NCBI RefSeq assembly: GCF_004745955.1
Contig: NZ_SRLD01000001.1
Span: forward strand, 186,001 to 250,000
Length of the DNA: 64,000 bases
Source: Hymenobacter elongatus
Lineage (GTDB): Bacteria; Bacteroidota; Bacteroidia; Cytophagales; Hymenobacteraceae
Direction of reading: 5' to 3'
Made by a program: the position numbers and the translations under genes. Positions 27,199 to 34,502 of this stretch are shown piece by piece. Each line of letters opens with the position of its first letter. Positions within the stretch are counted from its first letter, which is position 1. Under the pieces are notes generated by a model. That model had not been told where the DNA came from, ran no database searches, and was given only the letters and a program-made list of their open reading frames with translations.

Positions 27199-27759
27199 AT
27201 GCAGCGCAGAAGATTTGTTCAGACCACCCTGGCCGCTCTGCCCTTCGTGGCCGCGGCTCCCGCCCGCTTCCTGGCCGACCAGCCCGCCAAGGGGTTCAAA
27301 GTCGGTGCCGGGGAAGGGCGTCTGCACGGCCACATGCAGCTGAAAGGCGTCAACTCAAATATTCTGGACTTGAAGGTGTCGGGCCTGGATACGAACGGCG
27401 GCCTGGCCATCTTCGAGCAAACGAGCATCTCGCCGGGTCGCGGCACTCCATTGCACGTACATCTGGCCCAGGACGAAGTGTTTTACGTGCTCGACGGCGA
27501 GTACTATTTCCAGGTCGGTGACGACAAGTTTCGACTCCAAACCGGCGACAGTATCTTCCTGCCCCGACAAGTTCCCCACGCCTGGACCCAGGTCAGCGCG
27601 AAAGGAAAAATGACCGTGACTTTCCAGCCCGCCGGGAAGATGGAGGAATTCTTTGCCACGATGGCTGCTCGCAAAACGGAGCCTACGCCGGAGGAAATAA
27701 CCAAGCTATTTGCGGCCTGCGAGATGAAAGTGGTAGGGCCGCCCTTGACGGTGGAGTAG
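27199..27759 (+). CDS. cupin-domain protein with Tat signal
   Basis: The ATG at 27199 gives MQRRRFVQTTLAALPFVAAA, a twin-arginine export signal. The 186-residue protein has one cupin barrel: PLHVHLAQDEVFYVLDGEYY supplies the first metal-binding motif (two His and a Glu), and LPRQVPHAWTQ the second. The Tat route fits export of a folded, metal-loaded protein. Cupins of this type include quercetin dioxygenase-like enzymes and metal-dependent isomerases, so the substrate is not predictable. The C-terminal helix contains EPTPEEITKLFAA. Confidence 0.82.
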   Translation: MQRRRFVQTTLAALPFVAAAPARFLADQPAKGFKVGAGEGRLHGHMQLKGVNSNILDLKVSGLDTNGGLAIFEQTSISPGRGTPLHVHLAQDEVFYVLDGEYYFQVGDDKFRLQTGDSIFLPRQVPHAWTQVSAKGKMTVTFQPAGKMEEFFATMAARKTEPTPEEITKLFAACEMKVVGPPLTVE

Positions 27760-27838
27760 TTTTTCGATCCGCAGTTATTTTTACAAACCCTGTTGATAAA
27801 CAGAGGTGCATACGTGTGGTAAATGGCCCCACGGTAAG

Positions 27839-27988
27839 CTATAGCGGTTTCGCAAACCGTAAATATCCGCTGTAGAGACGCGTATTCGCGTCCCGTCGGT
27901 GAACGAAACCGGGCAGGCGGCACGAACGACGAGACGCGAATACGCGTCTCTACAGCAGCCGGGTTGCACCGTTCACAAAACCGCTATA
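27839..27988. repeat. MITE-like inverted repeat of the TGTAGAGACGCG family
   Basis: The outer ends ATAGCGGTTT and AAACCGCTAT (27841-27850 and 27978-27987) are inverted. Inside them lie TGTAGAGACGCGTATTCGCG (27871) and its near-perfect complement ending at 27954. The whole is a long imperfect inverted repeat with no ORF, sharing its core with the element at 16736-16822. It fills most of the 27760-28093 gap. Confidence 0.65.
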
Positions 27989-28063
27989 ACGCCTGAAAAA
28001 CCGCCTTGGGCACTTGTACTCAGTTCGGTTAGTCAACTACTGACAGTAGTAACCGAGCTACTT

Positions 28064-28111
28064 CCTACCTTCCCGGCTTCAACCCCGAAGCTGATGAAAC
28101 TCCTGCTCCTC
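28064..28111 (+). repeat. gene-start repeat, copy A
   Basis: CCTACCTTCCCGGCTTCAAC leads into GCTGATGAAACTCCTGCTCC. The same 48 bp recur almost unchanged at 30162-30209 and in a decayed form at 29121-29174. It spans the promoter-like TACCTTCC, the leader and the first codons of the NTF2-like gene. Confidence 0.7.
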
Positions 28112-28585
28112 GCCGCGCTGCCCCTGGCGGGCACCTTTGCCTGTACTACGGCCAAACCCGCCGTGCCCGCCGCGGCGGCTCCCCGGTCGCCGGCCGCGCA
28201 GGAGCTCTATACCACCATTGCCCGGCAAGACAGCCTCATGTTCGTGGCCTTCAACCGCCACGACCTCGCCCAGCTGCAAACCTTCTTTGCCGAAGACCTC
28301 GAGTTCTACCACGACCGGGGCGGCCTGGCGAATTACCAGCAGTCGATGGACGGCTTCCGGCGCATGTTTGAGCAAAACAAAACCACCGGCCTCAACCGCC
28401 AGCTGGTGCCCGGCACCCTGGAAGTGTACCCCATTAAGGACTATGGCGCGGTAGAAACTTACCAGCACCGGTTCTGCCACGTCGAAAACGGCAAGGACGA
28501 CTGCGGCACGTTCAAGAACACCATGCTCTGGCGCCTTAAGGACGGGCAGTGGAAAGTAACCCGGGTCATCAGCTACGACCACTGA
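28094..28585 (+). CDS. NTF2-like (SnoaL/DUF4440) lipoprotein
   Basis: The ATG at 28094 gives MKLLLLAALPLAGTFAC, a lipoprotein signal with Cys17. The 163-residue protein then shows the NTF2-like/DUF4440 pattern: LYTTIARQDSLMFVAFNRHD, DLEFYHDRGG and TMLWRLKDGQWKVTRVISYD. This cone-shaped fold serves as enzyme (isomerase, cyclase) or as ligand-binding module. The lipid anchor places it outside the cytoplasm. Its 5' end is one of three copies of a repeated gene-start sequence, so it probably belonged to a small paralogous family here. Confidence 0.8.
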   Translation: MKLLLLAALPLAGTFACTTAKPAVPAAAAPRSPAAQELYTTIARQDSLMFVAFNRHDLAQLQTFFAEDLEFYHDRGGLANYQQSMDGFRRMFEQNKTTGLNRQLVPGTLEVYPIKDYGAVETYQHRFCHVENGKDDCGTFKNTMLWRLKDGQWKVTRVISYDH

Positions 28586-28710
28586 GCGGCGCCTGGCCGG
28601 TTGGCGAAGCGCTAGTACTCACCTTCTAGGCTCCCCCCATGCAGCCCCACGTAGCGGTTCAAAATCAGTATTCTTTTGATTCAATCAGAGCAAACTTCTC
28701 GATAATAGCT

Positions 28711-29076
28711 ATGTCCGCAAACGATTCCTTCAACGAGTCATTTTACTCATATTTGGAAGCTCATCTGGAAAGGACTTTCGCTCATTCCAACCAAGAGCGA
28801 ATCCAAACGCTATGGTGTGATGGTATTCGACCGCCCATTATCGAAAGTCAGCTCACAAAGAAGAGCGTCGACGATTCCCGGCAGATAGTCACCAAGGCTT
28901 TTATTGGCCATTCGCCAACAGCTGATGCATATGACTTAACGATTCTGTTTGGCAAGTATTCCCTAAGAAGGTATGCCAAAGGGGCCAGCTTGATAGACTG
29001 TATTCCGGATTCGGAATCAACGGATTGGATGGAAATTGATACGGCTAGTCACACCATTCAAATCCAGTTGAAGTAG
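28711..29076 (+). CDS. hypothetical protein in AT-richer segment
   Basis: The ATG at 28711 (MSANDSFNESFYSYLEAHLE) is preferred over 28639. The 121-residue protein is soluble, with SRQIVTKAFIGHSPTADAYD and FGKYSLRRYAKGASLIDC. I recognise no family. Codon use is visibly more AT-rich than in neighbouring genes (many AAT, ATT and TTT codons), which suggests horizontal transfer. It lies between copies A and B of the gene-start repeat. Confidence 0.55.
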   Translation: MSANDSFNESFYSYLEAHLERTFAHSNQERIQTLWCDGIRPPIIESQLTKKSVDDSRQIVTKAFIGHSPTADAYDLTILFGKYSLRRYAKGASLIDCIPDSESTDWMEIDTASHTIQIQLK

Positions 29077-29120
29077 TAGCTACCTGTATCGGGCTATGCC
29101 ACCGAAAAAACCCACCCCTT

Positions 29121-29174
29121 CCCTACCGCGTCTGCTTCAACGCCCCAACTGAAGCTGATGAAATTCCCGCTCCT
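29121..29174 (+). repeat. gene-start repeat, copy B (decayed)
   Basis: CCCTACCGCGTCTGCTTCAA leads into GAAGCTGATGAAATTCCCGC, a diverged version of copies A and C. The frame opened by its ATG closes after nine codons, so the gene behind it is lost. Confidence 0.55.
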
Positions 29175-29275
29175 GACAGTGCGTGAATAACGTTGAGCTT
29201 AGTGAAGCGTCTTTTCTGTCGGAGCAATTGAAGGTTGTCTTTTCCCTTGCCTCTACCATACCTATTGTTTGAAAT

Positions 29276-29746
29276 ATGAGTCACAAGCTTTATGATATAG
29301 CTCTATACTATGAGCCGATGGATGAACAGTCTACCATTTTCGCTCGGAGGCAGAATGCAATTTCAGCCTTATATGTGTATAACCTCAACGGTTACAAACC
29401 TCAATCTACCTCACGTATTTCTGTAACTCTGGCTGATAAAGATCTAATTATCGGATATATGAGCAGTAGCGTACTTTCCGTATATGCGCACTTCGACAAG
29501 TTTGCTTACTGGCAAAAAAGTGCAGAGGAACAGAACCTGATTATAATCGATACTATTCACCGTATTGCGCTTGCAAGCGCCGAAAAATATAATTGGAACA
29601 AAGAAATTCTTGAACAAGCTTATCAAAAGACTCTTGCAGCAAATTTCAAGTATGCAGAAGGCAAAATCAAGATATCAAAAGACAAAAAAACACAAAGCTT
29701 GTATCCTGCTAGAAATGGAAGCCGGTTTTTGTGTTATTTCCGCTAG
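29276..29746 (+). CDS. hypothetical protein, probably the N-terminal part of a frameshifted gene
   Basis: This 156-residue frame starts MSHKLYDIALYYEPMDEQST and continues with FDKFAYWQKSAEEQNLIIID, soluble and alpha/beta in appearance. No family is recognised. The last 19 residues (from KTQSLYPARNG) look unnatural. At an A7 run (29684-29690) the coding signal moves to the +1 frame, which continues to 30044. With six A residues the two frames would be one protein of about 255 residues. DNA is AT-rich compared with flanking genes. Confidence 0.5.
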   Translation: MSHKLYDIALYYEPMDEQSTIFARRQNAISALYVYNLNGYKPQSTSRISVTLADKDLIIGYMSSSVLSVYAHFDKFAYWQKSAEEQNLIIIDTIHRIALASAEKYNWNKEILEQAYQKTLAANFKYAEGKIKISKDKKTQSLYPARNGSRFLCYFR

Positions 29747-30044
29747 ATTTTATAATGCCGATAACCAACTAGTCCGAACTTCTGAGTTACTTAAAACATT
29801 ACAACATGAAATGTTTTATGGCAAATTGATAAAAAACAATAAATGGTTTAGCCGCAGTAGCTTTGGTTTACACTCCAAGAATGAAGAACTGATTATCAAA
29901 GCATGTAGTGACCACGAAGGCTGTGAGGTGATTATTACCCCTAAATTTCATACACGGGAGTCTATAGAAGCTTATCTTCTACACATTACTAATGGAAAGC
30001 CTCCCTTCGAAGCTGGTCTATCCCTTTCGTCACCCGGCTACTAA
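29652..30044 (+). CDS. hypothetical protein, probable C-terminal part of the same frameshifted gene
   Basis: After the A7 run the protein-like sequence continues in this frame: KHKACILLEMEAGFCVISAR, then LIKNNKWFSRSSFGLHSKNE and CEVIITPKFHTRESIEAYLL. Internal ATGs exist at 29652 and 29715, but neither has a convincing context, so independent translation is doubtful. Either the gene is broken by a one-base indel or slippage at the A7 run restores the frame. Function is unknown. Confidence 0.45.
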   Translation: MQKAKSRYQKTKKHKACILLEMEAGFCVISARFYNADNQLVRTSELLKTLQHEMFYGKLIKNNKWFSRSSFGLHSKNEELIIKACSDHEGCEVIITPKFHTRESIEAYLLHITNGKPPFEAGLSLSSPGY

Positions 30045-30161
30045 GCGAAGATTACGGGCATCTGTACTTGGCTAAACCGTTTACCTGATGCACTCCAACG
30101 CGCTGGTTACCTCCAGTTAGGCGTAAATGAACCGCAGCCTCAATAAATAGCAGCGCCCTTG

Positions 30162-30209
30162 CCTACCTTCCCGGCCTCAACCCCGAAGCTGATGAAACTC
30201 CTGCTTCTT
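30162..30209 (+). repeat. gene-start repeat, copy C
   Basis: CCTACCTTCCCGGCCTCAAC leads into GCTGATGAAACTCCTGCTTC. It differs from copy A at only a few positions, 2.1 kb away. It drives or once drove the 50-residue exported ORF at 30192. Confidence 0.7.
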
Positions 30210-30344
30210 GCCGTGCTACACCTCGCGTGCCTTTCAACCCTCGCCCAGACGCCAGATGAGGTTTGGACGCAGTTTAATAGAGAGAGGGCGAAAAAACCGA
30301 TGCCGCTTTCTACGTTGCTACCACACGACCAGAATAACTGGTAA
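30192..30344 (+). CDS. short exported protein, likely truncated paralogue
   Basis: The 50-residue frame begins MKLLLLAVLHLACLSTLAQ, a signal peptide close in sequence to that of the NTF2-like gene at 28094. It then has only about 30 mature residues (TPDEVWTQFNRERAKKPMPL). This looks like a gene truncated after duplication of the 5' end. The stop lies 36 bp before the terminator of the converging HIT-NuiA gene. Confidence 0.4.
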   Translation: MKLLLLAVLHLACLSTLAQTPDEVWTQFNRERAKKPMPLSTLLPHDQNNW

Positions 30345-30379
30345 ATGGACGAGCTAGTGTGCCATCCGGCGGGGAGACT

Positions 30380-30432
30380 AAAAAATGCTGCCGACAAGAA
30401 TGCCTGGCACGGGCATTCTTGTCGGCAGCATT
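30380..30432 (-). terminator. strong intrinsic terminator of the HIT-NuiA gene
   Basis: Arms of 21 bp (30384-30404 and 30412-30432) pair perfectly around a 7-base loop. On the minus strand they run straight into six T residues (plus-strand A run 30380-30385). Confidence 0.85.
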
Positions 30433-30464
30433 CCAGCGTACGTTCAGAATTAATTGAGCGTCTC

Positions 30465-31346
30465 TTAGGTTTCCGTCAGCACGGTTTTGAAGCCGGCCAG
30501 CTTGCCTTCACCGGTTTTGCCCAGCGCAAAGGCCTGCACCTGCGGCCCGGTGCCGATACGGTAGACCTTAGTTTCCTGGAGCTCCTGCTTCATGAACATC
30601 TGCAGGGCTTTGTAGCGGTTGGCCAGCTCCGGGTCGCCCAGCACGCCGTCATCGGCGGTGTGGTTGCGCAGAAAGTGCATCAGCTCCTGGGTTTCGACTT
30701 TCGTGCCGGCTGGCTGGTCGGCGAGCTTCAGCAAAGCCGCATCGGTCAGAGCGCCGGCGGGGGCGTCGAAGCTGACTACCGTCAGCGGTGCCTCCGACTC
30801 GCTGACGAACTGCAGGCCGGTGGTGAGCTCCCGCAGCTGGGTGGAAACCGTATCGGTAGCGGCGGGTGCTTCGTTGGCTTCGGCCGTTTCTCGCTCGGCT
30901 TTGGTTTCCAGTGGTTTCGCGGCGGCACTATGGGCCTGGGCAGCCACAGTCTCGGGTACTTTGGCACCGATGGCGGCGGCCAGCTCATTCATGCGCCGCT
31001 CGTCCACCTTTATTTTGGGGTTAGCGAAATTCATGTCCGATACCTTGGTCATCGGAATGAGGTGAATGTGGGCGTGAGGAACTTCGAGCCCGATGACGGC
31101 CACGCCAACGCGCTTGCAGGGCACGGCCGCTTTCACGCCCGTGGCTACGCGCTGGGCAAACTGGTGCAAAGCCGCTAGCTCCTGCGGAGCCATATCGAAA
31201 ATGTAGTCGACTTCACGCTTGGGAATTACCAGCGTGTGGCCTTCCACGAGCGGCGTAATATCCAGAAAAGCCAGGTGGTGCTCATCCTCAGCGACTTTAT
31301 AAGCGGGCAGCTCGCCCGAAACGATGCGGGAAAAGAGGGAAGGCAT
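30465..31346 (-). CDS. HIT-family hydrolase fused to a nuclease A inhibitor (NuiA-like) domain
   Basis: Residues 1-115 are a HIT domain: FSRIVSGELPAYKVAEDEHH, EGHTLVIPKR and the histidine triad PHAHIHLIPM at 90-99. A low-complexity Ala/Glu/Thr linker covers about 125-167. Residues 168-293 match the NuiA family: LQFVSESEAPLTV (the SES motif), ELMHFLRNHT, RYKALQMFMKQEL, TKVYRIG and GKTGEGKLAGFKT, ending in ET as NuiA does. HIT proteins hydrolyse nucleotide phosphoramidates or AMP adducts. NuiA blocks the NucA nuclease. Both normally exist as separate proteins. There is no signal peptide, so the inhibitor would act in the cytoplasm. It is monocistronic with a strong terminator. Confidence 0.88.
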   Translation of the reverse strand: MPSLFSRIVSGELPAYKVAEDEHHLAFLDITPLVEGHTLVIPKREVDYIFDMAPQELAALHQFAQRVATGVKAAVPCKRVGVAVIGLEVPHAHIHLIPMTKVSDMNFANPKIKVDERRMNELAAAIGAKVPETVAAQAHSAAAKPLETKAERETAEANEAPAATDTVSTQLRELTTGLQFVSESEAPLTVVSFDAPAGALTDAALLKLADQPAGTKVETQELMHFLRNHTADDGVLGDPELANRYKALQMFMKQELQETKVYRIGTGPQVQAFALGKTGEGKLAGFKTVLTET

Positions 31347-31421
31347 AAGCGGAACTGGTGAGGGGTGAAAGTGGGAAGTAGCAGTTCAGCGCTAACGGAA
31401 TTGCCGGGCCAAAGTACGGGC

Positions 31422-31461
31422 AAAACGCACAAGGGCGAAGCCATTGGCTTCGCCCTTGTGC
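31422..31461 (-). terminator. intrinsic terminator of greA
   Basis: Arms of 17 bp (31427-31443 and 31445-31461) built on GCACAAGGGCGAAGCCA form a tight hairpin. On the minus strand they are followed by GTTTTG. It lies 27 bp after the greA stop. Confidence 0.75.
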
Positions 31462-31488
31462 GGAAATGAAAAACGGTCTGCGCTCCGG

Positions 31489-31962
31489 CTACCGGCTCAC
31501 TTCCAGAATCTGGAACTGCAGCTTGCCGGCGGGTACGGTAATTTCGGCGGTGTCGCCGGCCGATTTGCCCAGCAGGCCCTTACCAATGGGAGACTTCACC
31601 GAAATCTTGCCCGCAGCCAGGTTGGCTTCTTCCTCGGCCACCAGCAGGTAGTCGAGCACCATGTTATTCTTCAGGTTCTTGAGCTTCACTTTACTCAGAA
31701 TCAGCACCTTGGTAACGTCCATGTTGGTATCGTCGATAACGCGGGCGTTGCCGACAACTTCTTCCAGCTTGGATATTTTCAGCTCAGGCAGCCCCTGCGC
31801 ATCCTTGGCGGCATCGTACTCGGCGTTTTCGCTCAGGTCGCCTTTGTCGCGGGCTTCGCGCAGGTCTTCCGCTGCTTTGGCCCGGCCGCGAATTTTGAGT
31901 TCCTGCAGCTCGTCTTTGAGTCTTTGTAGACCTTCAGGAGTATAATAATTGACGGAAGCCAT
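31489..31962 (-). CDS. greA: transcription elongation factor GreA
   Basis: The ATG at 31962 gives MASVNYYTPEGLQRLKDELQ, the canonical start; 157 residues is the normal length. The N-terminal coiled coil carries the acidic tip DLREARDKGDLSENAEYDAA, whose acidic pair inserts into the RNA polymerase secondary channel. The C-terminal FKBP-like domain ends VPAGKLQFQILEVSR with an SPIGKGLLGKSAGD loop. GreA stimulates cleavage of backtracked RNA. The HIT-NuiA start lies 142 bp downstream, beyond its terminator. Confidence 0.97.
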   Translation of the reverse strand: MASVNYYTPEGLQRLKDELQELKIRGRAKAAEDLREARDKGDLSENAEYDAAKDAQGLPELKISKLEEVVGNARVIDDTNMDVTKVLILSKVKLKNLKNNMVLDYLLVAEEEANLAAGKISVKSPIGKGLLGKSAGDTAEITVPAGKLQFQILEVSR

Positions 31963-32063
31963 GGAGGTGTAGGGTTTGCTAAAAAACAAGGAGAACGGTC
32001 GGCCGAGCCAACCGTTCTCCGAATAGGTTTGAGACAAATATACGAAACCCGGCGCAATTTCCC

Positions 32064-33020
32064 TTAGTACCCGGCGCGGGCGGTTCGCAGGAAAGCTCCG
32101 ATTTTGTGGGCCAGCACTTCATTGATACGCTGGTAGGACTGAAAGCTCCAGCCGCCGATGTGGGGCGAAAACAGCACGCTGGGCGAGGCTTGCAGATACT
32201 CCAGGGTTGCCTGCTGCATGGGGGTCAGGGTGCCGAGCTTTTCGTTTTCGAGCACGTCCAGGGCCGCGCCGCGCACTTGCCCGCCGCGTAGGCCGCGGAC
32301 CAGCGCCGCGTGGTCGAGCACTTCGCCCCGGGCCGTATTGAGCAGCCAGATAGGGTTTCGAAAACCGGCCAGCAGCTCATCGTTCACGAAGTGCCGGTTG
32401 GCTGCTACGTAAGGAATATGCACGCTCAGCACCTCGGCCCGCTCCTGCAGCTCCTGCAACGACACCATGATGGCGTGGTGGTCGCCTTGGTGGGCGGGGT
32501 CGATATCGTAGGCCAGCACCGTGCAGCCGAAGCTGCTCAGGCGGCGCGCAAACGCGGCTCCCATATTGCCATAGCCCAGAATTCCGATGGTTTTGCCGCC
32601 TATTTCTTCGCCCCGGTTGGCTTCGCGCCGCCAGCTGCCCTGGCGCACCTCGTGGTCGGCGCGGGCAATGTTGCGAAACAGGGCCAGCAGCAGGCCCAGC
32701 GTGTACTCGCCCACGGCGTCGCGGTTGCCCTCGGGCGCATTGAGCAGCGTTACGCCCGCCGCCGCCAGCGCCGCCTCGTCAATGTTATCGACGCCGGCCC
32801 CGGCTCGGGCCACGTAGCGCAGGTGCGGACCGTGGGCCAGCAGGGCCGAGTTTACGCGCAGCTTGCTGCGCACAATCAGGCCGTCGTAGGGCTGGGCGGC
32901 CAGGGCCGCCGGAATCTCGGTGGCCGTCAGATCGGGCCGGTAGTGCAGCACAATGCCCAGCGGCGCGAGCAGCTCGGGCAGCGAGGGGTGCATTTCATCG
33001 ACACAAAGGCAAAGACTCAT
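32064..33020 (-). CDS. D-2-hydroxyacid dehydrogenase (phosphoglycerate dehydrogenase-like)
   Basis: The 318-residue protein has the family layout. The catalytic-domain start is followed by YVARAGAGVDNIDEAALAAA (with the substrate-binding Gly-rich loop), then the NAD site TIGILGYGNMGAAFARRL near residue 145. The catalytic Arg is in LLNTARGEVLDH, a Glu in DVLENE, and the His in FSPHIGGWSFQS. There is no ACT domain, so it is the short form, and glycerate, hydroxypyruvate or 3-phosphoglycerate are all possible substrates. No serine-biosynthesis partner is nearby. It lies between greA and a small membrane-anchored protein gene. Confidence 0.88.
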   Translation of the reverse strand: MSLCLCVDEMHPSLPELLAPLGIVLHYRPDLTATEIPAALAAQPYDGLIVRSKLRVNSALLAHGPHLRYVARAGAGVDNIDEAALAAAGVTLLNAPEGNRDAVGEYTLGLLLALFRNIARADHEVRQGSWRREANRGEEIGGKTIGILGYGNMGAAFARRLSSFGCTVLAYDIDPAHQGDHHAIMVSLQELQERAEVLSVHIPYVAANRHFVNDELLAGFRNPIWLLNTARGEVLDHAALVRGLRGGQVRGAALDVLENEKLGTLTPMQQATLEYLQASPSVLFSPHIGGWSFQSYQRINEVLAHKIGAFLRTARAGY

Positions 33021-33033
33021 AGAATTTGTCAGT

Positions 33034-33441
33034 CTAGAAAGGTCCTACTTGGCGGAGTACCGTGTCTGCGGTAAGCTGGAGCAGCTTTTGGTTCAGCTCC
33101 TCTTTCAGGAAAGGGCCCCGGCGCTGGCGGCTGGCATCCTCCTGAGAAGTAGCAGACAACGGGTACAGAAAATAAAAATCAACGCCGGCGCGGGCAACCA
33201 GATACTTGCCGCTCATCCGGGTATCGTAAACCGGCTCCAACAGGGTTCCGCCGTATGGTGTAGATTCATTTTCATACCAGTGGAGCGCGTAGCCATTGTC
33301 CGAACCGGCCGTGTAATAGTGTCCTGCTAGATGAGTGATATTGTCCTCATCTAGCAAGCCGACTGCAAGAATATACCAAGCCCCCACAACGGCAGCTACG
33401 GCAGCTATTCCTTTGCAAAGAATCTGTAATGCTCGGGCCAT
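33034..33441 (-). CDS. hypothetical membrane-anchored protein
   Basis: The 135-residue protein begins MARALQILCKGIAAVAAVVG, an N-terminal membrane helix without an obvious cleavage site. The rest is a soluble domain with YENESTPYGGTLLEPVYDTR and VARAGVDFYFLYPL. I recognise no family. It lies 15 bp downstream of the ksgA stop and 13 bp upstream of the dehydrogenase gene, so it is probably in their operon. Confidence 0.65.
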   Translation of the reverse strand: MARALQILCKGIAAVAAVVGAWYILAVGLLDEDNITHLAGHYYTAGSDNGYALHWYENESTPYGGTLLEPVYDTRMSGKYLVARAGVDFYFLYPLSATSQEDASRQRRGPFLKEELNQKLLQLTADTVLRQVGPF

Positions 33442-33456
33442 TGTGGTCAGCTTAGC

Positions 33457-34329
33457 TTATTCCTCCTCGGTTTCTTCAGAAACTTCTTTTGCGCGTCTCG
33501 ATTTAGCATTGTTCACCTGCGGCGGGGCCACTACGCGGTGTTGCTGCACGTGCTTGGTCAGCTCCACGAAATCGGCTACGCTCAGCTGCTCGGCACGCTT
33601 CTCGAAAATCGGGTCAGTGGTGGCTTCGGCGGGCATTCCAAATGGTTTCAGCGCATTGCGCAATGTTTTGCGCCGCGTCTGGAAGGCTTGCTTCACAACT
33701 TTAAAAAACAGCTTCTCGTCGCACGCCAACTGCTCGGTAGCGTTGCGCGTGAGGCGAATGACAGCCGACTGCACTTTGGGCGGCGGAATAAACACGTGGG
33801 GCGGCACCGTAAACAGCAGCTCGACGGTATAGAATGCCTGGAGCAGCACGCTCAGAATGCCGTAGGTTTTGGAGCCCGGCGGCTCGGCAATCCGGTCGGC
33901 CACTTCCTTCTGAATCATGCCCACCACCTCGCGCACCTGGTGACGGTGGGTGAGCACCTGAAAGAAAATCTGGCTGCTGATGTTGTAGGGAAAGTTGCCG
34001 ATAATGCTCAGCGGCTGCGCCGGAAACAGCTGACCCAGATCCTGTTTCAGAAAGTCGGAGGAGATGATGCGCCCGTCCAGGGCCGGGAAATTGCGCTCCA
34101 GATACGCCACCGATTCGCGGTCAATTTCCACTACCGTAGTGCGGTATTCCGGGTGCTTCAGCAGGTCGCCGGTCAGTACGCCCATGCCGGGCCCTATTTC
34201 CAGCACCTCCGTTACGCTGTCGGGCAGGCGCAACGAATCCACGATGCGCCGCGCGATATTGGGGTCGGCCAAAAAGTGCTGGCCTAGGTGTTTTTTGGGG
34301 CTAACATGGTCCATCTTACTCATCGACAT
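33457..34329 (-). CDS. rsmA: 16S rRNA (adenine1518/1519-N6)-dimethyltransferase
   Basis: The ATG at 34329 opens MSMSKMDHVSPKKHLGQHFL. The 290-residue protein has the KsgA set: GQHFLADPNIARRI, the SAM-binding LEIGPGMGVLTGDLL near residue 42 and the catalytic NFPYNISSQIFF near 115, with PPPKVQSAVIRL in the C-terminal domain. It dimethylates two adenines in the 3' hairpin of 16S rRNA during 30S maturation. The last 30 residues are a charged tail longer than usual (RRAKEVSEETEEE). Loss in bacteria confers kasugamycin resistance. Confidence 0.96.
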   Translation of the reverse strand: MSMSKMDHVSPKKHLGQHFLADPNIARRIVDSLRLPDSVTEVLEIGPGMGVLTGDLLKHPEYRTTVVEIDRESVAYLERNFPALDGRIISSDFLKQDLGQLFPAQPLSIIGNFPYNISSQIFFQVLTHRHQVREVVGMIQKEVADRIAEPPGSKTYGILSVLLQAFYTVELLFTVPPHVFIPPPKVQSAVIRLTRNATEQLACDEKLFFKVVKQAFQTRRKTLRNALKPFGMPAEATTDPIFEKRAEQLSVADFVELTKHVQQHRVVAPPQVNNAKSRRAKEVSEETEEE

Positions 34330-34502
34330 GGTGCGGGAGGGGAAGCGTATAAAGTTGCGGCTAGGGTGCCGTGCGGCACTTGTAGTATGATTCGGGCAAA
34401 GCAGAACGGTAGCCGTTGGCCCGTTCTTGGGGCGTGTATCTCAGTTCTACCAAAGGCTGCCTACCTTGCGCGCCCTAACTCGCCCCAAAGATACGTCCGT
34501 CT

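Noticed and set aside
30345..31178. 277-residue forward frame opposite the HIT-NuiA gene
   Set aside because: The reverse frame has clear HIT and NuiA motifs and its own terminator; the forward frame matches nothing and begins inside the hairpin region.
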